From assembly GCA_040902745.1 (NCBI GenBank), contig JBBDWR010000015.1, forward strand, positions 29,502 to 93,501: a stretch of 64,000 nucleotides of DNA, in the 5' to 3' direction. The stretch comes from JBBDWR01 sp040902745. GTDB lineage: Bacteria > Actinomycetota > UBA4738 > HRBIN12. Of this stretch, positions 17,402 to 24,168 are shown piece by piece (positions within the stretch are counted from its first letter, which is position 1; every line of letters begins with the position of its first letter). The notes under the pieces are model-generated. The model was not told the origin of the DNA. It ran no database searches and saw only the letters and a program-made list of their open reading frames with translations. The position numbers were made by a program, and so were the translations under genes.

Positions 17402-18835
17402 ATGACGACCGAGCTGCTGGTGCTGGGGGGAGAGCGGACCGCGGCGGCTGAGGGAACCACGGCCGAAGTGATCGAACCGGACACCGGAGCTTCCATGGCG
17501 TCCGTCGCCGAAGCCGGACCCGAGGACGCGCGCCGTGCGGTCTCCCTTGCCCATGCCGCATTCGAAGGCGGACCGTGGCCGCGGACGAACGCAACCGAGC
17601 GCGGCCGGGTGCTGCTGCGCGCCTCCTCGATCGTCCGCGATCGTCTCGAGCCGATGGCAGAGCTCGAGGCCCGCAACGCCGGCAAACCGATCGGAGCGGC
17701 GCGTGGAGAGATCGGACTCGTCGCAAGCGTTTTCGAGTACTGGGGTGGGGCGGCGAACAAGATCTTCGGCGAGACGATCCCGATCCAGGATCCGGGCATC
17801 GACCTGACCCTGCGAGAGCCGATCGGCGTCTGCGCGCTGATCACTCCGTGGAACTTCCCCGCAGTGATCGCTTCGTGGAAGATCGCGCCGGCCCTGGCGT
17901 GCGGAAACACCGTCGTCGTGAAACCCGCCTCCTTCACTCCGCTGTCGGTGCTGGCACTCGCCGACATCCTGACCGAAGCGGGCCTGCCCGAAGGAACGCT
18001 GTCGGTGTTGCCCGGACCCGGCTCGTCGGTCGGCCGCGCGCTGATCGCCGACCCACGCGTGTCGAAGGTGAGCTTCACCGGGTCGACCGAGGTGGGGATC
18101 GACGTGATGAAGCAAGCTGCGACGAACATCACGCGGGTCTCGCTCGAACTCGGCGGAAAGTCGGCGAACGTGATCTTCGACGACGCCGACCTGGGCGCGT
18201 GCATCGAGGCGTCGGTGTTCGCCGTGTTCGACAACGCCGGGCAGGACTGCTGTGCGCGCTCACGGCTGTTCGTCCAGCGCGGTGTGTACGACGGATTCGT
18301 GGAACGATTCGCGCAGCGCACCGCCGAGCTGCAGGTCGGGCCTCCGTTGGAAGAGTCGACCGAGATGGGACCGTTGATCTCAGCGAGCCAGCGCAAGGTC
18401 GCGTTGGACTATCTGCGGCTCGGGATCGAGGAGGGAGCGCGTCACGTGGTCGGCGGCGAGGTACCCGAGGGCGACGGCTTCTACCTGCGTCCGGCGGTGC
18501 TGGCCGACGTCGACAACGCCTGGCGCGTGGCTCAGGAGGAGATCTTCGGCCCGGTCGCCTGCGTGCTGCCGTTCGAGACCGAGGACGAGGCGATCCGCCT
18601 CGCGAACGACTCCCCCTACGGATTGTCGGGATCGATCTGGACGCGCGACCTCGGCCGCGCTCTGCGTGTGGCCAAGAGGATCCGCACCGGCGTGATCAGC
18701 GTCAACTCGAGCCACAGCGTGCATACCGAGGCCCCGTTCGGCGGTTACAAGCGCAGTGGCATCGGTCGCGAGATGGGGATGCATGCGGCGGAGCTGTACA
18801 CCGAACTGAAGAACATCTACCTCAGCGAGGAGTGA
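17402..18835 (+). CDS. Aldehyde dehydrogenase, PuuC/BetB-like
   Basis: 477 aa. NAD(P)-dependent aldehyde dehydrogenase: P-W-N-F with N151, general base E249 in E-L-G-G-K, and catalytic C283 in G-Q-D-C-C. The next residue is a second cysteine. An AAGGAG site lies 8 nt before the ATG. It is divergent from the SDR across 94 bp, which contains TATCAT at 17365-17370 as a possible -10. In context it probably oxidises a gamma-glutamylated aldehyde to the acid that the PuuD-like hydrolase then splits. Confidence 0.9.
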   Translation: MTTELLVLGGERTAAAEGTTAEVIEPDTGASMASVAEAGPEDARRAVSLAHAAFEGGPWPRTNATERGRVLLRASSIVRDRLEPMAELEARNAGKPIGAARGEIGLVASVFEYWGGAANKIFGETIPIQDPGIDLTLREPIGVCALITPWNFPAVIASWKIAPALACGNTVVVKPASFTPLSVLALADILTEAGLPEGTLSVLPGPGSSVGRALIADPRVSKVSFTGSTEVGIDVMKQAATNITRVSLELGGKSANVIFDDADLGACIEASVFAVFDNAGQDCCARSRLFVQRGVYDGFVERFAQRTAELQVGPPLEESTEMGPLISASQRKVALDYLRLGIEEGARHVVGGEVPEGDGFYLRPAVLADVDNAWRVAQEEIFGPVACVLPFETEDEAIRLANDSPYGLSGSIWTRDLGRALRVAKRIRTGVISVNSSHSVHTEAPFGGYKRSGIGREMGMHAAELYTELKNIYLSEE

Positions 18836-18883
18836 CGAGCGCAGTTATCCGCCACCTCGCGGACCAGGCGTCGGGCGGGGCGG

Positions 18884-18956
18884 TGGACCCGAGGGGACTC
18901 GAACCCCTGACCCCCTGGCTGCCAGCCAGGTGCTCTACCAGCTGAGCTACGGGCCC
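18884..18956 (-). tRNA. tRNA-Ala (anticodon GGC)
   Basis: 73 nt folding as a full cloverleaf: acceptor GGGCCCG/CGGGTCC with one G-U pair, D arm GCTC/GAGC, anticodon stem CCTGG/CCAGG with loop CTGGCAG (anticodon GGC), and T arm AGGGG/CCCCT with loop TTCGAGT. Discriminator is A. The following bases are CCG, so the CCA end is not fully encoded. Confidence 0.97.
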
Positions 18957-18974
18957 GTCGGACGGGCAAGTGTA

Positions 18975-19385
18975 CTATCGAGACGAGGACGCAGCGCCGG
19001 CAGCGTCGGCGTCCTCCGCCTCGCCGAACGGAACCCTCGGAGCATCGCTCCACAGGCGCTCGAGGTCGTAGAAGCTCCGCTCCTCTTCCCCGAACGCGTG
19101 CACGACGACCGCCACGTAGTCCAACAACACCCAGCGGTTCTCCGACTCCCCCTCGCGGCGAACCGGCCGCTCTCCGAGCGCGCGGGAATCGGCCTCGACG
19201 CCCTCCACGATCGTGCGCACCTGGCGCTCGGAGTTTCCGGAGCACAGGACGAAGTAGTCGGTGATCGCGATCAGATCGCGGACGTCCAGGATCGTGATGT
19301 CGGTGGCCTGTTTGCCGGCCGCGGCCCGCGCCGCGGCGATCGCCAGTTCGCGGCTGTCCAGTGGGGTTGGGTTCTGCGTCGTCAC
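18975..19385 (-). CDS. rsfS: Ribosomal silencing factor RsfS
   Basis: 136 aa, DUF143/Iojap family. The core (about 10-115) shows I-T-D-Y-F-V-L-C-S-G-N-S and W-V-L-L-D-Y-x-x-x-V-V-H-x-F, typical of the factor that binds L14 and blocks subunit joining. The C-terminus is an acidic, Ala/Ser-rich tail. It ends the nadD - LytR_C - rsfS operon, a common arrangement in Actinomycetota; 13 nt separate it from the LytR_C gene. Confidence 0.94.
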   Translation of the reverse strand: MTTQNPTPLDSRELAIAAARAAAGKQATDITILDVRDLIAITDYFVLCSGNSERQVRTIVEGVEADSRALGERPVRREGESENRWVLLDYVAVVVHAFGEEERSFYDLERLWSDAPRVPFGEAEDADAAGAASSSR

Positions 19386-19398
19386 GCTGCTCCGGGGG

Positions 19399-20529
19399 TC
19401 AGGTGGCGGATCCGCTCTTCGAGAGGTCCTTGCCTACGAGGATAGTCAGTTCCGCGAGACCCGACGGGACCTCCTGGATCACGACCTGCCCGACCCCGAG
19501 CGCCTCGAGCACCTCGTTCGCCAGCGGGATTGCCGACTCGCCGTCGGCTTGGATCTGCGTGGTCTTGCGTCCGAACTCCTCCGCGTTGTCAGAGATCACC
19601 ACGCGGAACCCCGCAGGGATGATCCGCGCGGCGACCGCCTGCCCGACGCCGGGTTCCCCGCTGCCGTTGGTGACGATCACCGGGATGGGGGCGGGTCCGG
19701 GACGCCCGAACACGTCGCCCACGAGTTGATGGATCGCGGGGTAGTCGGGGGTGGTCAGGCTCTGCAGCACGTTGACCGGCAATGCCGTCACGCCCGCACC
19801 CTGTGCGGCCTGCAGGATGCGGGAGACCGCAAGGGGATCGTCGCTGTCGAGCAGGTCGGTGGGAAGCAGCAAAAGTTCTTCGGCGAACAGCCCCTGCAGC
19901 ACGATGTCCCAATGCAGGTCCAGATCTGATCCTTCGACCCCGAGATAGTCGTTGACCTGCTGGCCCGTCATCGTGACGGTGCCGGGACCGATCGGCCCCG
20001 TCTCGGTCTCGAACACGTCCGACAGGCTTACCTCGATCCCGCCGCTGCGCTCGACCAGGGCCGTCAACGAGTCGCGATCGAACACCGCGTAGTGATCGGC
20101 CCACGTTCCGAGCATGTTCGATACGCCCGTGCGGAATGCCCCGCCGGGCAGGCGAGCAGCATCCGCGGCGGTCAGCTCGCCCTGTCCCGGAACGACGAAC
20201 ACGACGTCCTCGGGCACCGACACGGCGGTCGGAGCACTGGGTCCCCCGACGGACACGATCGCCGTCAGCGGCCGCAAGCCCTGCACGGCGATCGCCAGCA
20301 CGGTGGGCGAAATCGCTCCGGGTGCGGCCTGGTCGGGCGGTCCCGAGTCGCGCCGCAGAAACCCCCAGACACCGAGGGCGACGACGAGGAGCGACCCGAT
20401 CACCACGAGCGCGCCTACTCGCTTGCGCCGGCGAGCGCGCCGCTCCGCTTCGCGCGACCGATGGCCCGGCGGAGCCAGACCCTTCATCGGGCTGGCGGGC
20501 GGCGCAGGAGGCAGGTTCGTCATCACCAC
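19399..20529 (-). CDS. Membrane-anchored LytR C-terminal-domain protein with degenerate LCP-like region
   Basis: 376 aa from the GTG at 20529 (ATG at 20523 possible; GGAG lies 7 nt before the GTG). A basic cytoplasmic N-terminus, one membrane helix (about 38-60), an extracellular region resembling part of a LytR-CpsA-Psr domain (about 70-230), and a LytR_C domain (about 285-370, starting near V-I-V-T-N-G-S-G). The arginines needed for LCP phosphotransferase activity were not seen, so a wall-associated binding role is more likely. It lies between nadD and rsfS. Confidence 0.75.
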   Translation of the reverse strand: MVMTNLPPAPPASPMKGLAPPGHRSREAERRARRRKRVGALVVIGSLLVVALGVWGFLRRDSGPPDQAAPGAISPTVLAIAVQGLRPLTAIVSVGGPSAPTAVSVPEDVVFVVPGQGELTAADAARLPGGAFRTGVSNMLGTWADHYAVFDRDSLTALVERSGGIEVSLSDVFETETGPIGPGTVTMTGQQVNDYLGVEGSDLDLHWDIVLQGLFAEELLLLPTDLLDSDDPLAVSRILQAAQGAGVTALPVNVLQSLTTPDYPAIHQLVGDVFGRPGPAPIPVIVTNGSGEPGVGQAVAARIIPAGFRVVISDNAEEFGRKTTQIQADGESAIPLANEVLEALGVGQVVIQEVPSGLAELTILVGKDLSKSGSAT

Positions 20530-20532
20530 GGG

Positions 20533-21132
20533 TCAGCTCCGGTACAGGGCGGCCTTCTCGATGTAGCTCTTGACGCCCTCGGGAACGAGGTATCGGATCG
20601 GGCGGCCCTCCCCAACCCGGCGCCGGACGTCGGTCGAAGAGATCGCGAGCGCGGGGATGTTCATGATGCTTACCCGTTCGCGCATCCTCCCGGCTGCGGT
20701 CGAGCCGAAGGCGGCGAGATCGTACCCGGGGCGCGTCGCCGCGATGAAATGGGCGAGCGACAACAGCTCCTCGGGATGTTTCCACTCGAGGATCTCCAGG
20801 ATCGCGTCCGCCCCCGTCACGAAGAACAGCTCCGAATCGCGCTCGGCGTCGGCGAGGGCGCGCAGGGTGTCGATCGTGTACGTCGGACCGTCGCGGTCGA
20901 TGTCGATCCGGGACACCCGGAACCGCGGATTGCTCGCGGTGGCGATCACGGTCATCAGGTACCGGTCCTCGGCTGCGGAGACGTTGGCGTCCTGCTTCAT
21001 CCACGGCTGCCCGGTCGGGACGAACAGGACCTCGTCCAGGGCGAACTGCGCGAGCGCCTCCTCGGCGGTCGTCAGGTGTCCGATGTGGATCGGGTCGAAG
21101 GTTCCGCCCATGATCCCGAGCTTGCGTCCCAC
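20533..21132 (-). CDS. nadD: Nicotinate-nucleotide adenylyltransferase
   Basis: 199 aa from the GTG at 21132. Nucleotidyltransferase motif G-G-T-F-D-P-I-H-x-G-H at the N-terminus and the late I-S-S-T-x-V-R motif are both present. The enzyme adenylates nicotinate mononucleotide in NAD synthesis. A GTG two codons earlier (21138) is possible, but a TAGGAT hexamer lies exactly 6 nt before 21132 and would fix a leaderless start there. It heads the nadD - LytR_C - rsfS operon. Confidence 0.95.
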   Translation of the reverse strand: MGRKLGIMGGTFDPIHIGHLTTAEEALAQFALDEVLFVPTGQPWMKQDANVSAAEDRYLMTVIATASNPRFRVSRIDIDRDGPTYTIDTLRALADAERDSELFFVTGADAILEILEWKHPEELLSLAHFIAATRPGYDLAAFGSTAAGRMRERVSIMNIPALAISSTDVRRRVGEGRPIRYLVPEGVKSYIEKAALYRS

Positions 21133-21138
21133 GCGCAC

Positions 21139-21144
21139 ATCCTA
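21139..21144 (-). promoter_or_regulatory. -10 element that decides the nadD start
   Basis: TAGGAT ends 6 nt before the GTG at 21132 and directly abuts the alternative GTG at 21138, which favours the shorter protein. Confidence 0.45.
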
Positions 21145-21206
21145 CGGGGCGGGACCCCCGCCTGAGCCTGGCGTGTCGTGTGTCGTCGCGCCTCGCCCTG
21201 TGCGGT

Positions 21207-21650
21207 CTAGAGACCGCGTTCGGCGAGCCAGGCACGCAGGTCGGGAGCGTGGGCGCGATAGTGCATCGGTCCCGACTCCTCGAACCACTCGATCGCGTGG
21301 GGATCGATCTCGCGAAGGTCTCCGAAATGGTGCAGCATCTGCGAATGTCCGGATTCGAACTGCGCGCGGCACCCCTGTGCGTCCATCCCTCGCGAGACCT
21401 CCAGCCAGGCCGCATTCTGCCCGTCGCTGCTTTCATCGCTGGGGACGAACGTTCCGGCCCCCATCCGCTCGAACTCGTTCGCACAGTCGGCCAGCCACGC
21501 GCCGACGTGGAACAGCACGTCGTTCACGCTCCACTCGGCCGGCAGCGTGGGGTCGTCGCAGGCGTCCAGTGGCACGCGCTCGACAAGGTCATGCAGCTCG
21601 TTCCACGCAGCGTTCTCGTCGGCGAGCAGTTCGGCGCGGCGATCATTCAT
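21207..21650 (-). CDS. DinB-like / mycothiol-dependent isomerase-fold protein
   Basis: 147 aa, predicted four-helix bundle. The helix W-S-V-N-D-V-L-F-H-V-x-x-W contains a histidine of the metal site seen in DinB and maleylpyruvate-isomerase N domains. Function unknown; some family members are thiol-dependent transferases or damage-induced proteins. Its ATG overlaps the obgE stop by 4 nt (ATGA), so the two are probably translationally coupled. It occupies the place where proB lies in Streptomyces. Confidence 0.72.
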   Translation of the reverse strand: MNDRRAELLADENAAWNELHDLVERVPLDACDDPTLPAEWSVNDVLFHVGAWLADCANEFERMGAGTFVPSDESSDGQNAAWLEVSRGMDAQGCRAQFESGHSQMLHHFGDLREIDPHAIEWFEESGPMHYRAHAPDLRAWLAERGL

Positions 21651-22915
21651 CCTTGGTCCTCCTCGGGCATCTCGGGACGTTCTTCCGGATAGAACTCGAA
21701 ACTCTGCGCCCCGATCACGACCTCGTCTCCGCGACGGGCACCGAGTTCCGACAGCTTGTGCTCGACGCCCTCACGCTGCAGGCGCTTCTGGAGCCCGACC
21801 ACCTCACGCGCGTCGTCGAGGTCCGTGTCGGCGACCCATCGTTCCACGCGGGGACCGGTCACGCGGAAGCGCGCTCCTTCGCGCTTGACCTGGAACCGGG
21901 CACGCGCGGGGCGCAGCACGATGTACGGCTGTCGCTGGTGTGCCGCATCCGTCGTTGCGCGCAGCAGGAGTTCGAGACGGTCGTTGAGCTGCCCGACCCC
22001 GTCGCCGCGCACCGCGGAGACCGCAAGGGCGGAGGGATCCAGAACGTCCGCCGCCTCGACGGGCTCATCGACGAGATCCGCCTTGGATCCCACGACGACC
22101 ACCGGACGTTCGGCGAGCTGTGGGTCGTAGGCCGCCAGCTCGTCGCGCACCGTCTTCAGATCCGCCGAAGGATCGACCGATGACAGATCCACCACGAGCA
22201 CGAGCGCCCGGCATCGCGTGACGTGGCGCAAGAACCGGTGGCCGAGCCCCTTGCCCTGCGCGGCGCCCTCCACCAGACCCGGGATGTCCGCGACCACGAA
22301 CCGCTCGTCCTCGGATCCGGCGACACCGAGGTTTGGGGTGAGCGTGGTGAACGGGTAATCGGCGATCTTCGGTTTGGCTCTGGTGAGCGAGGCCAGCAAG
22401 GTCGACTTGCCCGCGTTCGGCAGACCGACCAGCCCGAGGTCGGCGACCGTTCGCAGTTCGAGTTCCAGGCGGCGCTCCTCACCCGGTTCGCCCCTCTCCG
22501 CGGTGCGCGGGGCCTTGTTGCGCGGACCGGCCAGCGAGGTGTTGCCACGACCACCCCTGCCGCCGCGCGCCACGACGACGCTGGCGCCTTCCCCGACCAG
22601 GTCTGCAAGCAGGCCCTCCTCGTCGTGGACGACCGTGCCGTCGGGAACCTGGAGCAGCCGGTCCTGTCCTCGGGCGCCGTCGCGCTTCTGCTTGCCGCCG
22701 CCGCGGCCGCTACCGGCATCCTGGTGCGGATGATCCCGGATGAACGTCAGGTCGCGGGCCCGCGGCGAGACCTCGAGGATCACCGAGCCCCCGTCCCCGC
22801 CGTTCCCGCCGTCGGGTCCACCTCGGGGCGTGTAGGGCTCGCTGCGCATCGACACCGAACCGTCCCCACCCTTGCCGGCGCGCGCATACAGCACAACCTC
22901 GTCCACGAACGTCAT
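21647..22915 (-). CDS. obgE: Obg GTPase
   Basis: 422 aa from the ATG at 22915. Glycine-rich Obg fold (1-158), GTPase domain with G-L-P-N-A-G-K-S-T (G1), D-I-P-G-L (G3) and a G4 of S-K-A-D, then a C-terminal OCT domain (about 325-405). Acts in 50S assembly and stress control. A TATCCT hexamer 6 nt before the ATG indicates its own leaderless promoter. It is cut off from rpmA by a gene on the opposite strand. Confidence 0.96.
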   Translation of the reverse strand: MTFVDEVVLYARAGKGGDGSVSMRSEPYTPRGGPDGGNGGDGGSVILEVSPRARDLTFIRDHPHQDAGSGRGGGKQKRDGARGQDRLLQVPDGTVVHDEEGLLADLVGEGASVVVARGGRGGRGNTSLAGPRNKAPRTAERGEPGEERRLELELRTVADLGLVGLPNAGKSTLLASLTRAKPKIADYPFTTLTPNLGVAGSEDERFVVADIPGLVEGAAQGKGLGHRFLRHVTRCRALVLVVDLSSVDPSADLKTVRDELAAYDPQLAERPVVVVGSKADLVDEPVEAADVLDPSALAVSAVRGDGVGQLNDRLELLLRATTDAAHQRQPYIVLRPARARFQVKREGARFRVTGPRVERWVADTDLDDAREVVGLQKRLQREGVEHKLSELGARRGDEVVIGAQSFEFYPEERPEMPEEDQG

Positions 22916-22921
22916 GGACGC

Positions 22922-22927
22922 AGGATA
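22922..22927 (-). promoter_or_regulatory. -10 element of leaderless obgE
   Basis: TATCCT on the minus strand ends 6 nt before the obgE ATG at 22915. Confidence 0.55.
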
Positions 22928-22966
22928 GGTGGTCGCTCTCCCGACGACGTTGGAAGATGGGGCCCT

Positions 22967-23389
22967 GTGAGCGAAGCGATCCCCGACGAGGGAACCACCG
23001 TCTGGCGCGTGCGCCTCGGCCGTGACGCCCCACAGCAGGACGCGAAAGGTCTGTTGTCTCTGCGCGAGGAGGGACTGACCTTCCTCGCGGAGAACGGAGC
23101 CCGCTACCAGATCGACTTCGCACAGGTTCGCAAGGTCAAGCGCGTCCTCGGGTCCCCGGTGTTGATGGTCCACCACCAGGACGGCGACGAGCTGGCCGAG
23201 ACGGCGTTCTACTTCACGAAACCACCGCCGCTGACGCTGCCGAACCGCCGGGGAGTCGACAGCAAGAGGAAGGCTCGCAAGGCAGGCGTCCACTACCTGG
23301 GGAGAGCGAATCCCGGACGCAAGGAGGAGATCAAGGGGTGGGTGGAGCGGATCCGCGCGGAGACACCGCGGATGGGCGAGAACACCTGA
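22967..23389 (+). CDS. PH-like domain protein, unknown function
   Basis: 140 aa from the GTG at 22967; the longer frame before it is antisense to obgE. The region about 25-85 (G-L-L-S-L then I-D-F-A-Q-V-R-K-V) reads like a bacterial PH-like beta sandwich, and the C-terminal third is basic. It lies between obgE and rpmA on the opposite strand, splitting the usual rplU-rpmA-obgE order. Divergent from obgE over 51 bp. No ribosome site or -10 element at the typical distance was found. Confidence 0.65.
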   Translation: MSEAIPDEGTTVWRVRLGRDAPQQDAKGLLSLREEGLTFLAENGARYQIDFAQVRKVKRVLGSPVLMVHHQDGDELAETAFYFTKPPPLTLPNRRGVDSKRKARKAGVHYLGRANPGRKEEIKGWVERIRAETPRMGENT

Positions 23390-23413
23390 GGGAACGGGCG
23401 GCGGAGCGGGGCG

Positions 23414-23668
23414 CTACTCGGAGGTGACGACGGCGGCGAACTTGCGTCCGCGCGAGGAGTGGAACCGCACCTCACCCGTCACGAGGGCGAACAGCGTGTC
23501 GTCGCCGCCCTTGCCCACGCCGGCTCCCGGATGGATCCGGGTACCGCGCTGGCGGACGATGATCGAGCCCGCAGAGACGCGCTCGCCACCGAATGCCTTA
23601 ACCCCGAGCCGCTTGGACTCGGAGTCGCGACCGTTGCGTGTGGAGCCGCCGCCCTTCTTGTGCGCCAT
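23414..23668 (-). CDS. rpmA: 50S ribosomal protein L27
   Basis: 84 aa. Starts M-A-H-K-K-G-G-G-S-T-R-N-G-R-D-S, the conserved L27 N-terminus that reaches the peptidyl-transferase centre; no processed N-terminal extension is present. R-G-T-R-I-H-P-G is also conserved. It follows rplU by 29 nt. Confidence 0.98.
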   Translation of the reverse strand: MAHKKGGGSTRNGRDSESKRLGVKAFGGERVSAGSIIVRQRGTRIHPGAGVGKGGDDTLFALVTGEVRFHSSRGRKFAAVVTSE

Positions 23669-23697
23669 GAGGTCTGTCAGGCTACCAAACGACCCGG

Positions 23698-24159
23698 TCA
23701 GCCCTCGGCGCCGGCCTTCGGCGAGGCCGACTTCTTCGCGGACGCCTTGGGCTTCGCGGCGGCCTTGGCGGTGGACTTGGCGGTTGACTTCGGGGTGGAC
23801 TTCGGCGCGGACTTCGCCGCCGGCTTCGCGGCAGAGTTCTTCTTCGCGCCCGATCCCATCTTGACGTCGGTGATCTCCAGCAGGGTGTACTGCTGGCGGT
23901 GGCCGATCTGGCTGTTGTAGCCGGTCTTGGGACGGAACCGGAGCACGCGGACCTTGTCGCCCTTCTTCTCGCCGAGGGGCTTGGCCGTGACCGTGGCACT
24001 CGCGGCGCTCTTGCCAGCGTGGGTCGCTCCGTCGTCGTCGATCACGAGCAGCGGCGTGAACTCGACCGTGTCCCCGATGCCCTTCATCAACTCGACCTCG
24101 ATGACATCGCCGGTCTTGACGCGCTGCTGTTTGCCGCCTGCTTTGATGACCGCTTCCAT
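23698..24159 (-). CDS. rplU: 50S ribosomal protein L21 with a long Lys/Ala tail
   Basis: 153 aa. The first ~103 residues are ordinary L21 (I-K-A-G-G-K-Q, the K-x-G-Y-N motif and I-G-H-R-Q). A ~50-residue tail of Ala, Lys, Ser and Pro follows, in A-K-S/P-K-S-type repeats like a histone-H1 tail. Such tails on L21 occur in some Actinomycetota; RNA binding is a reasonable guess. GGAG lies 6 nt before the ATG. It follows rne by 9 nt. Confidence 0.97.
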   Translation of the reverse strand: MEAVIKAGGKQQRVKTGDVIEVELMKGIGDTVEFTPLLVIDDDGATHAGKSAASATVTAKPLGEKKGDKVRVLRFRPKTGYNSQIGHRQQYTLLEITDVKMGSGAKKNSAAKPAAKSAPKSTPKSTAKSTAKAAAKPKASAKKSASPKAGAEG

Positions 24160-24168
24160 GTTCGTCTC

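Noticed and set aside
17308..18396. SDR gene extended to 18396
   Set aside because: The extra 363 codons are antisense to the aldehyde dehydrogenase; the SDR has a good ribosome site and family start at 17307.
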